A DNA stretch of 64,000 nt from Bacteroidota bacterium. GTDB lineage: Bacteria > Bacteroidota > Bacteroidia > Bacteroidales > Tannerellaceae. Below the pieces are notes generated by a model. It had not been told where the DNA came from and did no database searches. It worked only from the letters and a program-made list of their open reading frames with translations. Of the stretch, positions 17,001-26,628 are shown piece by piece (position 1 is the first letter of the stretch; each line of letters begins with the position of its first letter). A program made the translations under genes and the position numbers. Location of the stretch: NCBI GenBank assembly GCA_023429375.1, contig JAEYVY010000008.1:11543-75542 (forward strand). The letters are read 5' to 3'.

Positions 17001-18503
17001 TTAATTGACATCCCACCAGACGCGGGCTTTTGTTATATCAGTAACTTGACGCTTATTGACTTCGTTGATGTTTGTCTGTACTTCAGTTTCCGGATACATC
17101 AAGCGACGAGGGCGGTCGTTCGGATTTTCTGCTCCTAATGAATTAGGGATGGCCGGTAAACCTAATCTGCGGTAATCACACCAGGCTTCCATTCCACTAA
17201 TGCTATTTAAAGATAGCCATTTTTGCTGGATAATCTGTTCGAGCGTTCCGTTGTACTGCACTTCCTTTTGTGCGAGGTAGTCTGATCTGTCGTCCCTCCC
17301 GACTTCCATATACAGCAGGGAAGCTTCAATTCCTCTGGCATAAAGATCAGCGGCATTACCTTGTATCCAACCTCTTTGCACAGCCTCTGCTTGTAAGAAA
17401 TAACTTTCGAAGTTCCCTAACAATACAAATGGTTGCTCGGCACTTTTAAATAGGGCTGCCTTATCTCCACCGTTCTCTTTCGGTCCCTTAAAGGGTGAGG
17501 TGTTGGTGCGGTTGTATTCGTCGTCCATTTCCGGATTACCGAAAAGAACACCTTTATACTTGTTGTCGGTTGTCTTTGCATATAGGAGAGCAAGACGAGG
17601 GTCGTTCAGTGAAGCATATACATCGATAATATGTTGTGTAGGACGAATATCGATATAGGCATTTGTTTCCACTCCCGAAGTATTGCGATAGTAGGTGTTC
17701 CAGAAAGGGTTTGGTTTGCTTGTAGTAAAGCCGGGTTGAACCAAAGCCGAAGTGGAGAGGAATCCTGTTCCTTCGTTTATGATCTTTTGTAATTCTGTTT
17801 GGACAAAAGCCATGTTATCTGTTTCACTTTGACGAAGCAGGGCTCTAAGCTTTAGCGTGTTGGCAAACTGGACCCATTTGGCGATATCTCCCTTGAAAAG
17901 TATATCATCTGTCGATGGACGTTTCGAACCTGCCGGAGCTTCTTTGATTAGCGATATAGCTTCGTTAATCAGCTTGAAGGCCTTTTCGTAAACTATCTTT
18001 CCGTCTTCGTAAGCCGGGGTAGGAATAGCCTGTCCTTGTAGCGCTTCATCAAACGGAACGTCACCGTAAACATCTACCAGACGCATGAAATGCCAGGCTT
18101 GCATGATTTGAGCGACACCTTGATAGAATGGAGCGTTCTCGTTTACGGCTTGCTTCTTTATCAAGTTGTACTGTTCGAGATAAACAAAAGCATTTTCCCA
18201 AACAGGAATGCCATCGCGTTTGGCCATGATAGCTGGACCGTTGTAAATCGCTTCTTTTTTATAGGTATTGCTACCTTCAGAGGTGGTACCCCAATAACCG
18301 GACCAGAAGGAGCCCAATTGATTGAGCTGGATATTTTCCTGGTAGGCTGTGACCCATAATGCCGCCGGAAGCTTGGAACTTAGCGTAAGGTTTTCATTGA
18401 TCGGATCATTCGGATTTTCGTTTACATCCAAAAATGAATCACATGAAGCGAGCGTTATGCCTATCAATAAACTGCCTAAAACTGTCTTTATATATTGTTT
18501 CAT
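17001..18503 (-). CDS. SusD/RagB family outer-membrane lipoprotein
   Basis: Surface lipoprotein that forms the lid of a SusC-type transporter. The signal peptide ends at the lipobox LASC (Cys21), followed by DSFLDVNENPNDP, the standard SusD-like_2 start. Helical TPR-like segments such as AQIMQAWHFMRLVDVYGDVPFDEALQG and WVQFANTLKLRALLRQ are characteristic. 500 residues, full length. It lies 31 bp downstream of susC and directly before the PepSY_TM gene. Confidence 0.94.
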   Translation of the reverse strand: MKQYIKTVLGSLLIGITLASCDSFLDVNENPNDPINENLTLSSKLPAALWVTAYQENIQLNQLGSFWSGYWGTTSEGSNTYKKEAIYNGPAIMAKRDGIPVWENAFVYLEQYNLIKKQAVNENAPFYQGVAQIMQAWHFMRLVDVYGDVPFDEALQGQAIPTPAYEDGKIVYEKAFKLINEAISLIKEAPAGSKRPSTDDILFKGDIAKWVQFANTLKLRALLRQSETDNMAFVQTELQKIINEGTGFLSTSALVQPGFTTSKPNPFWNTYYRNTSGVETNAYIDIRPTQHIIDVYASLNDPRLALLYAKTTDNKYKGVLFGNPEMDDEYNRTNTSPFKGPKENGGDKAALFKSAEQPFVLLGNFESYFLQAEAVQRGWIQGNAADLYARGIEASLLYMEVGRDDRSDYLAQKEVQYNGTLEQIIQQKWLSLNSISGMEAWCDYRRLGLPAIPNSLGAENPNDRPRRLMYPETEVQTNINEVNKRQVTDITKARVWWDVN

Positions 18504-18534
18504 TTTATATCCTGATTATGCTGTTCGTAATTGA

Positions 18535-21500
18535 TTAAAATGCCACGTTCAATGAGAATCCGTATGTCCTGTAGGGTGGCACCTGGCGCCAGCTGTAATA
18601 ACCGGCTGTGTTATTGTACAGATATTCCGGATCACCAAAATCATTGTCCTTGTGTTTGATAATAAAGAGATTGGTTGCTAGCAAGCCTATCGTAACATCT
18701 TGTACGATTTGTTGTTTGCTCATCCAACTGCGAGGCAAAGTGTATTGGATAGAAACTGTCTTCAATTTCAGATAATCACCTGGTGCAGCATAGTTGATGG
18801 AATAGCCGGCCACGTATTTATTCCAGTAAGACGACTTATCGCTGTCTTTTGCCACCTTTGTGTTGGGTTCGTATGAAATATGTCCGTTGGCATCTTTTAC
18901 TTCTATCACCGAGTTGGGGATAACATATTCTTGGCGATCATAGGCTGTAGTCATCGGATGAACGCCTCGTTGAATCATACGGTTGGCAACTTCTGAATAC
19001 ATCCATGCACCTAAGCGGGCATCGAACTCCATATTGACCGTAAGCCCTTTGTAATTAAGAGTCGTTTGCATTCCCAACTGATGAGGAGGTACCATGGTTC
19101 CCAAATATGTCGGGTCGGTAGCTGCCGTAGGCAGACCATCTGAATTGACGATGATATGCCCTTCAGGGTCACGTTTGTAATCGGTCACCTTTAAGCTTGG
19201 GAATGACTTTCCTTTGATGGCGTATGACTGACGGAAGATGTTATACTCCTCAGAATTGTCCGTTCCATACAAGTCTTTTACCTTATTAGCTATATACGTA
19301 TAATTCAAGCCGATATTCCATCTCCAATCCCTGTTTCTGATCACATCAACATCGGCAGAAAGTTCGATGACATCGTTTGTCAATGTACCTACATTTAAGA
19401 TAGATGAAGTATAACCTGTTGCAGCAGACGAAGTAGCAGTAAATATCTGACCGTCTGAAATTGAATAGGCATAGGCTGCATCTAAATTCAATCGTCTCTC
19501 AAAGAAACTCAATTGAGTACCGATTTCGAAGGATCGGACAAATTCAGGTTTGATATTCGCATTGGGATTGACTGTAGAAGGTGTAAACCCTACTAAATTA
19601 CCATATGGGAAGTTATTAAGTTGCGTAAACGCATTATTCAAAGAATAGGGCTTAAGACTGCTTACATTACCTGTTTTATTGAATGATGCAAATAGCTTAC
19701 CGTATGATAAAACTTCAGACTCACTCAGGGATGCAATGGCATCGCTGAAGACGAACGAACCGCTAACACCCGGATAGAAGTAAGAGCGATTTTCTTTGCT
19801 CAATACCGATACCCATTCCTTGCGTCCGGTCAGTGTGATGAACAGGTAATTCTTGTACCCTGCATTGAATTCTGCATAAGCTGCCAGCTGACGGAAACGT
19901 GTGATGGCTGAGCTGCCAGTCAAATCGCCCGTACGGCTGCCCTGATTGAACAAATCAGGAAAAAGCAAATTAGATGCTTCGAGTGAAAGACCTTTCGTAT
20001 AGTCATCTCGTAAATTATGACCAAAGATTGCGCTCAGGTTAAAATCACCGAAATTGCGATTCACGGAGAGGATAAAGTCTCCGTTAATACGTCTGTAGTC
20101 TGTCGCACCATCCGCCACAGATCCTACTTGATTACGCTTTCCGGAAGCCTCGGACTTAGCCACTGTATTGCGTGTCTGAGTTGAACTGTTGTATAATCCC
20201 AAACGATACATGGCTTTTAACCAAGGAGTGAATCGATATTCGAGTTCAGCCTTTCCGCTCAATAATTGTTGTTCGGACTTATTACGATAAGTATCAATCA
20301 AGAAATAAGGGTTTTTGACGTCTGCGGTAAAGAAATTGTTTGGATTGCCCCATGAGTTGGCGTCTTCCCAATTCTTCATTTGATGGATAGGGAAGTTGGC
20401 AGGGAATTGATAAGTAGATACCCATGGACCGTCTGGTGTTACGTCGGTTTTTGAGTCAGTATAGTTTACATTTGCAGTTGCTTTCAGATTGGCCCATATT
20501 TGTGAGCCATTAAAACGAAAGCTTGTGCGTGTACTTTTATCATCTGGAATGATACCTTTTACTTGTGTATTATGAAGCGACATGAAAAAGCTGGAGTGTT
20601 CATTCTCTTTGGCAAAAGACAGGTCGTTTTGCATATTGAGACCTGTAGTGAACAAATCTTTGCGCATATCATCAGCAGGAGCAGCATATAGAATCTGGGG
20701 TTGTGTGCCATCTGGTAGTGGGAGACCGAAATCTTTCATTGTTCCGTCAAATTTTGGTCCCCATGATTGATATTGCGTCGGATTGTATACGCCATCCATA
20801 CCCTGTCCAAATTCTTTTTGCATAGTGGGTAGCAAATAGACTTCCGAGAAAGTTGTAGTGTTCTTATAGCTTAGACGTCCTTTCCCTTTTTCGCCGGTTT
20901 TTGTTGTAATAATCAACGCACCATTTACACCTTCAGAACCGTATAAAGCAGCTGCATTGGCTCCTTTAAGAACGGTAACTGATTCAATATCGTTTGCATT
21001 CAAGCGATTGATATCTGGAACAGGAACGCCATCAACCACATAAAGCGGATCATTGTCGCCATTGATTGAGCGGGAACCACGAATACGCACTTGTAATTGA
21101 GGATCAACCTTGCTATCGTATGTGTTTATACGTAAACCGGCAACTTTGCCTGTAAGACCGGTCAACGGGTTGACTGGAGCACTCTTGTTTAATTCCTTGC
21201 TTGAAACAACTTCGGCCGAGCTCCCTATTTCGCGTGCAGCACGTTTGATGCCTAAAGCAGTAGCCACGACTTCAACTGATTGAAGTTCATGAATCATAGG
21301 AGCTAACTTGATAGTTAGTTGATGCGACGTGACAGGAATCTCCTCCGATTTATATCCCAAAGAAGAGACAATAATGATATCGCCGATATTTGCTTGAATA
21401 GAAAACTGCCCCTCTTCGTCAGATAAATAATGCGAATTTGAACCTTTGATAAATAGAGTTGCATAAGGAACGGTCATTTCATCATCAAGAGAAATAATCT

Positions 21501-21594
21501 GCCCTTTAACAGATACAGTAGGAGGTATTGATGCATTTACTGTACTAGCCCAAAGCAGTAACAGTAACAGATAACCCTGGAAGAATTTTTTCAT
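18535..21594 (-). CDS. SusC/RagA TonB-dependent outer-membrane transporter
   Basis: TonB-linked outer-membrane importer. The reading frame is open to 21669, but ATG at 21594 begins the signal peptide MKKFFQGYLLLLLLWASTVNA and gives 1019 residues. After it come a carboxypeptidase-D-like domain (about 28-110: VKGQIISLDDEMTVPYATLFIKG), the plug domain (NPLTGLTGKVAGLRI, DPLYVVDGVPVPDINRLNANDIESVTVLKGANAAALYGSEGVNGALIITTK pieces) and a 22-strand barrel ending TYGFSLNVAF. First gene of susC-susD-PepSY_TM. The partner set suggests an iron chelate rather than a glycan; no glycoside hydrolase is in the operon. Confidence 0.95.
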   Translation of the reverse strand: MKKFFQGYLLLLLLWASTVNASIPPTVSVKGQIISLDDEMTVPYATLFIKGSNSHYLSDEEGQFSIQANIGDIIIVSSLGYKSEEIPVTSHQLTIKLAPMIHELQSVEVVATALGIKRAAREIGSSAEVVSSKELNKSAPVNPLTGLTGKVAGLRINTYDSKVDPQLQVRIRGSRSINGDNDPLYVVDGVPVPDINRLNANDIESVTVLKGANAAALYGSEGVNGALIITTKTGEKGKGRLSYKNTTTFSEVYLLPTMQKEFGQGMDGVYNPTQYQSWGPKFDGTMKDFGLPLPDGTQPQILYAAPADDMRKDLFTTGLNMQNDLSFAKENEHSSFFMSLHNTQVKGIIPDDKSTRTSFRFNGSQIWANLKATANVNYTDSKTDVTPDGPWVSTYQFPANFPIHQMKNWEDANSWGNPNNFFTADVKNPYFLIDTYRNKSEQQLLSGKAELEYRFTPWLKAMYRLGLYNSSTQTRNTVAKSEASGKRNQVGSVADGATDYRRINGDFILSVNRNFGDFNLSAIFGHNLRDDYTKGLSLEASNLLFPDLFNQGSRTGDLTGSSAITRFRQLAAYAEFNAGYKNYLFITLTGRKEWVSVLSKENRSYFYPGVSGSFVFSDAIASLSESEVLSYGKLFASFNKTGNVSSLKPYSLNNAFTQLNNFPYGNLVGFTPSTVNPNANIKPEFVRSFEIGTQLSFFERRLNLDAAYAYSISDGQIFTATSSAATGYTSSILNVGTLTNDVIELSADVDVIRNRDWRWNIGLNYTYIANKVKDLYGTDNSEEYNIFRQSYAIKGKSFPSLKVTDYKRDPEGHIIVNSDGLPTAATDPTYLGTMVPPHQLGMQTTLNYKGLTVNMEFDARLGAWMYSEVANRMIQRGVHPMTTAYDRQEYVIPNSVIEVKDANGHISYEPNTKVAKDSDKSSYWNKYVAGYSINYAAPGDYLKLKTVSIQYTLPRSWMSKQQIVQDVTIGLLATNLFIIKHKDNDFGDPEYLYNNTAGYYSWRQVPPYRTYGFSLNVAF

Positions 21595-21927
21595 TAAATA
21601 ATAAAAATATAGTGTTAGTAGTGTTTTTAGATCACAGGCAAAGGTCTCTATATTAGAAAAAGTACACAATCACCTATCGATGCTATAATGAACCCTAATT
21701 ATTCTGTATTTTACCTACTTTTTGGTATTGACCGGAAAGAATGTTGATGAAACCCCTTTTTGTCTCTTTTTCATGTTGTTACAAAATAGAGGCATTCGTT
21801 GGTTCAAGGGTGGTATTGTGAAATGGAAAAATTCTTGAATTTTTTGTCAAAAAAACTTCGAAAAGTTTTGTATTCTAAATTTAATCCCTACCTTTGCACC
21901 GCAATCGAGAATAACACGATCGGCGAA
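21595..21927. other. intergenic region between susC and tRNA-Pro
   Basis: About 330 bp, AT-rich. Apart from the tRNA-Pro promoter at its right end, no ORF, repeat or clear minus-strand TAnnTTTG box for susC was seen. Confidence 0.5.
21867..21896 (+). promoter_or_regulatory. promoter of tRNA-Pro
   Basis: TTTG (21867-21870) and TACCTTTG (21889-21896), 18 bp apart, match the two-part Bacteroidetes consensus closely. The tRNA begins about 31 bp downstream. Confidence 0.8.
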
Positions 21928-22002
21928 CGGGGTGTAGCGCAGTCCGGTTAGCGCACCTGCTTTGGGAGCAGGGGGTCCCAGGTTCGAATCCTGGTACCCC
22001 GA
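21928..22002 (+). tRNA. tRNA-Pro (TGG anticodon)
   Basis: A 75-nt cloverleaf: acceptor CGGGGTG pairs with TACCCCG (one G-U), D arm, anticodon stem CCTGC/GCAGG around the loop TTTGGGA (anticodon TGG), and T arm CCAGG-TTCGAAT-CCTGG. Discriminator base A at 22002; CCA is not encoded. It is the left border of the accessory region. Confidence 0.97.
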
Positions 22003-22041
22003 CACAGAAAAGAAGCTGTATGTCAGCGGTTTAAGAGTTGG

Positions 22042-22077
22042 GCGAGTTGAGGCATATTGTTTCAACCCGCTTTTTTT
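22042..22077 (+). terminator. terminator of tRNA-Pro
   Basis: The arms GCGAGTTGA and TCAACCCGC form a nine-pair stem with one mismatch and are followed by seven T, 40 bp after the tRNA. Confidence 0.8.
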
Positions 22078-22113
22078 ATGCCAAAAAGTCACTATTTGCA
22101 CTCATATAAACGC

Positions 22114-22119
22114 AAATAA
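22114..22119 (+). repeat. target-site duplication AAATAA, left copy
   Basis: AAATAA directly left of the insertion sequence; the same six bases directly follow its right end at 23533-23538. Confidence 0.6.
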
Positions 22120-22161
22120 GGGATCAACCCGTATTTAGGGATCAACCCGTATTTAGTGGGA
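22120..22161 (+). repeat. left terminal inverted repeat, with tandem duplication
   Basis: The 24-bp terminus at 22138-22161 is preceded by an extra copy of its first 18 bases (22120-22137). The 24-bp unit is the exact inverse of 23509-23532. Confidence 0.88.
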
Positions 22162-22189
22162 GTCGATAATAATTTTTATTTTTGTCTTC

Positions 22190-22528
22190 ATGAAAACAGG
22201 ATATGAATTATTGCTTCCCCAAGGGATATTAGCGTACTTTGAAGTTGTTTTTATAGAAGAGTCAGAAAAGAGTATTATTCTTCATTTAGATGAAAAAAAC
22301 ATTGTACCGGAAGAATACTCCGGCTGTAAAGTTATTTCAAAAGGCTTCTTTTCATCTAGTGACATTGATGACTTCCCTGTTCGCGGCAAACGTCTGATTC
22401 TTCATATTCGACGGCGTAGATGGTTAAATTTAGACACCGGAACTCCTATTATGCGTAACTGGGAATTAGCCATGAAAGGTACTCGTCTAACAGAAGAGTT
22501 TGCCTCTTTTTTAAAAGGAACTGATTGA
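22190..22528 (+). CDS. ISAon1-type transposase N-terminal region protein
   Basis: A 112-residue ORF (MKTGYELLLPQGILAYFEV...) matching the small first ORF of this IS type. Basic stretches such as RGKRLILHIRRRRW suggest DNA binding. It ends TGA at 22526 after a T6A4 run (22507-22516). The second ORF continues in the +1 frame from 22515, so the two overlap by 14 bases and could be joined by +1 frameshifting or expressed separately. Confidence 0.8.
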   Translation: MKTGYELLLPQGILAYFEVVFIEESEKSIILHLDEKNIVPEEYSGCKVISKGFFSSSDIDDFPVRGKRLILHIRRRRWLNLDTGTPIMRNWELAMKGTRLTEEFASFLKGTD

Positions 22529-23508
22529 TAATAATCCTGTAAGTTGTAAAACCGTTGCTAAATTCTACTGCCAGAATGGCAAGCGTTTAGAAGAGCAATA
22601 TCGCTGTTTCTTATCCGGATTTCATGAATGGGAAGCCTTAGATCACGCAGAGGAATATTTGATTTTTCCGGAGAATTTAGGCTCCTCATTAAGTATTGAT
22701 GAAACCGCCCTAAGCTATGATGAGCTTTATACGATAGTCACCAACAAAGCAGCTAAGGGACAAAAAGGTGCTTTAGTTGCTATAATAAAAGGAACAGCAG
22801 CAGAAACAGTCATTAAACATTTAAAAAGAATCAGTCTTTCACTTCGTCGAAAAGTGAAAGAGGTAACCCTTGATATGGCAGCGAATATGGAACTGATTGC
22901 TGAGAGTTGCTTCCCCAAAGCCAGCCTTGTAACAGACCGTTTTCATGTACAACGACTAGCAATCGACGCTCTTCAGGAAATGAGAATAGCGCATAGATGG
23001 GAAGCGATAGACCGGGAAAACGAAGAGATTGAATTAGCGAAAGACTTAAACCAAAAGTATAAGCCTGAGATACTTGAGAACGGTGATACTCATAAACAAC
23101 TGTTGGTCAGAAGCCGTTACTTACTCTTCAAAGCAGAGAACAAATGGACACCCAGACAGCGTTTTAGACGCTGAAATATTATTCCGCTATTATCCCAATT
23201 TAGAGTCAGCCTACAAACTCACAATGGAACTCAAAGGCATTTATGAACAGACAAAGGACAAAGCAACTGCTTTTACAAGACTAGCCAGATGGTATGAAAA
23301 AATAGAACAATCGGGTTTTAAGAAGTTTGCAACGGTCAAACGGAGCATATCAGCGCACTACAGAACCATCCTTAATTATTTTGACAACAGGTCTACAAAT
23401 GCATCTGCTGAATCTTTTAATGCGAAGATAAAATCTTTTAGGGCTATACTTAGAGGAGTAAAACATATCCCTTATTTTCTATTCAGGTTAACTAAAATTT
23501 ATGCCTAG
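22515..23508 (+). pseudogene. ISL3-like DDE transposase, frameshifted
   Basis: The catalytic ORF of the IS. It is open in one frame from 22515 to 23174 and then continues in the next frame to 23508. DDE residues are visible: Asp in LSIDETALSYDEL (about 22692), Asp in VTLDMAANMELI (about 22875), and Glu in NASAESFNAKIKSFRAILRG (about 23412). The reading frame breaks near 23165-23172, where WTPRQRFRR-stop replaces the path into AEILFRYYPNLE; one extra base explains it. The third catalytic residue is therefore separated from the first two. Confidence 0.85.
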
Positions 23509-23532
23509 TCCCACTAAATACGGGTTGATCCC
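23509..23532 (-). repeat. right terminal inverted repeat of the IS
   Basis: A 24-bp exact inverse of 22138-22161, directly followed by the AAATAA duplication. Confidence 0.88.
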
Positions 23533-23538
23533 AAATAA
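23533..23538 (+). repeat. target-site duplication AAATAA, right copy
   Basis: Matches 22114-22119 and directly abuts the right inverted repeat. Confidence 0.6.
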
Positions 23539-23558
23539 GGCAGATATTTCGGATCAAG

Positions 23559-24662
23559 ATGGGTGTTCCTGCTTATCAGATAAAAGACGAAGTGAGAAAA
23601 TTTGGTGTCAAAGTCTTTTCTTCTAACTACACGTTGTATGGTGACATGAGTAGCCGAGTTATGACAATTCTTTCTTCTTACACGCCCAATATAGAGATAT
23701 ACAGCATTGACGAAGCCTTCCTAGATATGACAGGATTTGGCAGTCTCAAGGAATACGGAAAACATATTGTTGATACAACAACCAAGTGGACCGGAATCCC
23801 TGTATCAATGGGTATTGCCTCGACTAAAACACTTGCTAAGGTTGCGAATAAGTTTGCAAAGAAACACAATGGTTATAACGGAGTGTGTTTGATTGATACA
23901 GACGATAAGCGTATTAAAGCACTTCAGCATACGGAAATCGGTGATGTTTGGGGCATAGGCCGTAGAAATGAAAAGAAACTAAAAACGCAGGGAGTAGATA
24001 CAGCGTATGATTTTACCTTATTATCTCGCGCTTGGGTCCGTAAAAATATGACAGTAACAGGTGAACGTACCTGGTTGGAGTTAAACGGAGAATCATGTAT
24101 TGATCTAGAACTCGTTCGTCCAGATAAAAAACAAATTTGTACAAGTCGCTCTTTTGGCAAGAATGTAACTACTCTGGAAGATATGCGAGAAGCAGTAGCC
24201 TATTACGCCTCGCTATGTTCGGAGAAGTTACGTGAGCAAAACTCTTTTGCATATTCACTCATGGTCTTTATACATACAAACAATTTCAGGGAAGACCTAC
24301 CACAATATTATCAAAATTGTATAATCCAAATGCCTGTACCGACTAATAGCACTATGGAAATTACTCATTATGCATTAGAAGCCTTAGGTAAGATATATAG
24401 GGAGGGTTTCCAATATAAAAAGGCAGGAGTAATTATAACCGAGATTGCTCCTGACAACGGTATTCAAATGGCTTTGTTTGATCAAATAGACCGAGAGAAG
24501 CATACTAAAATAATGCATGTGGTTGATAGCCTGAACAAAGGTTATACCCGTAATGTTCTAAATTTAGCTGTACAGGGTACAAATAAGAAGTGGTCACTGA
24601 AAAGAGAGCTTCTTTCGCCTTGTTATACTACTAAATTAAGTGATGTTATAGAGTTAAAGTAA
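23559..24662 (+). pseudogene. umuC: 5'-truncated umuC (Y-family DNA polymerase V catalytic subunit)
   Basis: Encodes 367 residues of a translesion polymerase: VFSSNYTLYGDMSSRVM, the catalytic YSIDEAFLDMTG, VSMGIASTKTLAKVANKFAKK, WGIGRRNEKKL and the UmuC C-terminal region ending IELK. Full-length relatives have about 50 more residues at the N-terminus, including the first metal-binding Asp in a DCNNFY-type motif; here the frame is entered at MGVPAYQIKDE. Upstream in frame is only about 20 bp before the IS end, and removing the IS does not restore the missing part. No umuD is present. Probably a non-functional remnant of a mobile umuDC. Confidence 0.88.
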
Positions 24663-24698
24663 TATGTGCTTCCATAATTCAATGTCTAAAAAGGCTAA

Positions 24699-24740
24699 AG
24701 AAAAAGCCTCACCATTTGGTGAAGCTTGCTTCAATTCTAT
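24699..24740 (+). terminator. possible terminator after the umuC remnant
   Basis: AGCCTCACC and GGTGAAGCT form a nine-pair stem (one mismatch) with an ATTT loop, followed by T-rich sequence. Confidence 0.5.
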
Positions 24741-24801
24741 TTTAAGCTATTCTAATCATCTTTGTTTAGCTTTCTATAGATAGACAACATTTTAAACAAT
24801 T

Positions 24802-25347
24802 CTATTTAAAAACAAATGTAACTTTTTCAAAATAAATTGATTGAGGTTTAGTATTTTGAAGACTACTGCCAACCTCAAAAGGTACAATCATACTTACTGT
24901 AGAATTACTGCCAACATATTCTAAAGCGGAGCAATATCCAACACTTAAATAATCAGAAGCGGTGAATTTATCAATTTCATACTTAAATTCTAGAGGCCAC
25001 TTTGTTTCATTAGAAGGTGAGTTAAAACCGTCAAAAGACTCTGTAATTTCTCCTTTGTATAAAAAGGATCCTTTGGCAGTTGTTTGTATTGTATCTCCTT
25101 TAGAAGGATGAATTCTGTCCCCGTAGTTTGCGATATTCAGGTATACTCCATTTTCAAGTAAAAGATATTCATTTTCAGCAAAGATGCTATCTTTTGGGAA
25201 CTCACTTAAGATTTTAAATCCTTTGAGTTGAACAAATTGGTCTAAAATTACTTTTTCCTGTTTTATTAAATCTGAATAAGATTCTATTTCTTTTTTACAT
25301 GAAAAAAGAAATAACATTGCTAGTGATAAAAATAAATACTTTCTCAT
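24802..25347 (-). CDS. DUF4827-like lipoprotein
   Basis: A 181-residue exported lipoprotein: the signal peptide ends at FLFSC (Cys17), followed by KKEIESYSDLIKQEKVILDQFVQLKGF. The later GDTIQTTAKGSFLYKGEITESFD, YEIDKFTASDYLSVGYCSALEYV and SMIVPFEVGSS are reminiscent of FKBP-type folds, and the arrangement matches my memory of the Bacteroidales DUF4827 family. Function unknown. It starts 15 bp after the end of the split gene at 25363-26354, so the two probably formed an operon. Confidence 0.65.
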   Translation of the reverse strand: MRKYLFLSLAMLFLFSCKKEIESYSDLIKQEKVILDQFVQLKGFKILSEFPKDSIFAENEYLLLENGVYLNIANYGDRIHPSKGDTIQTTAKGSFLYKGEITESFDGFNSPSNETKWPLEFKYEIDKFTASDYLSVGYCSALEYVGSNSTVSMIVPFEVGSSLQNTKPQSIYFEKVTFVFK

Positions 25348-25362
25348 TATACTGTTTATTTA

Positions 25363-26354
25363 TTAAGGATGAGGAAATGATTTATAAGAACATCTTAATT
25401 TAAATTCTAATCCACTTGCCCATTGTTCGATATCTATATCTTGCTCGACAGGAATAGCAAAAGGCTCTCCTGGAATAGGACCTAATCCTTCAGCTGCATA
25501 ATAGTATTCGTGAGGAGAAAAGGCTTTAGTTGACACGGCTGACTGATGGTCTTTTCCTGCATACAACTTTAATCCCCCACGTCCTTTGAGAGTTGCAACC
25601 GTGTTGGATTGATGATTATACCAAATTCCAGCAAAATTTTTCCTTCTAAAACCAATAGTTACTTTAACAATAGGTATAGAGCCATCAAGACCAGTGTTAG
25701 AATTAATCCATACTTTTTCTTTACCACTTTTTGTCTCAGGAATTTTATTTATTCCAGAAATCACATCACCACTTGATGCTCTTGTCATGATTTCTATCGG
25801 AGGAGTCTCTTCTAGATCAACTAATTGTTGATATGTAGTTATATCCTTTAATGAAACTACTTCATTATTTATTAGGACATCCCCATTAAGATTTGCCAGT
25901 CTTGAAAGTTTCTTATTGCTTATTGGGAGATATGCAGAATAGTCATCCCCCTCTTCCGGGAAAAATAGCATAGAATACTTTTCTTTAAATTCTTCGTACC
26001 CTCCTTTACGTTCATAGTACGATTCTGCTTCAATCATTGCAGATTCAAACATGTCGTATATTGACTTAAAACCATTTTTTTCAGTTCATTGACTTGAGAT
26101 TCATCGATAGAAAATAAACCATCCCCAGATTTTGTATGAACTAATGGAAGAAGTTCTTTAGCTATCTCTGTTAATTCATCTTTACTTGAAAAAGCAAGCA
26201 TGCCATCTTTTAATTCTACTTTGTTTCCTGCTAGGTTTATGATTTTACTATTATTTGCCTTAGAAATTTGATTATTAGTAAAAATTTCCCCGTTATTGCA
26301 TGAGGACAACAGAAGTAGTGGAACTAACAAAAAGTTAAGCAGTGAAGTTTTCAT
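25363..26354 (-). pseudogene. secreted lipoprotein gene (DUF4848-like) split by a homopolymer frameshift
   Basis: Two overlapping minus-strand frames form one gene. 26034-26354 gives the signal peptide and lipobox (LLLSSC, Cys19) and a first domain ending SIDESQVNELKK. 25363-26052 continues from GFKSIYDMFESAMIEAESYYERKGGYEEF to the C-terminus. The switch falls at a run of seven A on the minus strand (about 26073-26079 on plus, read as T); eight A would join the frames as ELKKNGFKSIYDM. The intact product would be about 330 residues. The family name is a guess from the fold and context; function unknown. Sequencing error, slippage or true decay are all possible. Confidence 0.75.
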
Positions 26355-26628
26355 AAATATAAAATATATAGGGTGATATTTTTCACCAAATTAAAAAAGG
26401 TGAAGATTAATTATAACATACTTAATAGAAATTATATTCTTACATGTTAATATTAGACAATATGACTCTGTGGTAAATATCCCCAAAAAAATCATAATGT
26501 CAAAATATATTATACATATTAACATATAATGGTGTGTTATTGGTTGTGTAATCTTTTGTTTATGCTGTTTCGGGTTGACAAAATAATATGTCATGGATTT
26601 TCTTAGGTGAAGACGTGTAAACTTAATT
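26355..26628. other. AT-rich non-coding stretch
   Basis: Very AT-rich. A short frame on the minus strand (26391-26594) has no recognisable product and is likely spurious. No clear regulatory element was found. Confidence 0.4.

Larger units (their letters stand above)
22120..23532 (+). mobile_element. ISAon1/ISL3-like insertion sequence, inactivated
   Basis: About 1.41 kb, bounded by GGGATCAACCCGTATTTA at the left and its inverse at the right, with a six-base direct repeat AAATAA outside both ends. It encodes an N-terminal transposase ORF and a DDE transposase ORF. The left terminal 18 bp is tandemly duplicated (22120-22137, then 22138 on). The catalytic ORF carries a frameshift near 23168, so this copy should not transpose by itself. 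The family name is from the protein pattern (short N-terminal-region ORF followed by an ISL3-type DDE ORF). Confidence 0.85.

Noticed and set aside
22507..22528. Programmed frameshift joining the two IS ORFs
   Set aside because: The T6A4 run favours -1 slippage, but the second ORF lies in the +1 frame; separate expression is at least as likely.
26391..26594. 67-residue minus-strand frame
   Set aside because: AT-rich, no ribosome site, no recognisable domain; likely chance.
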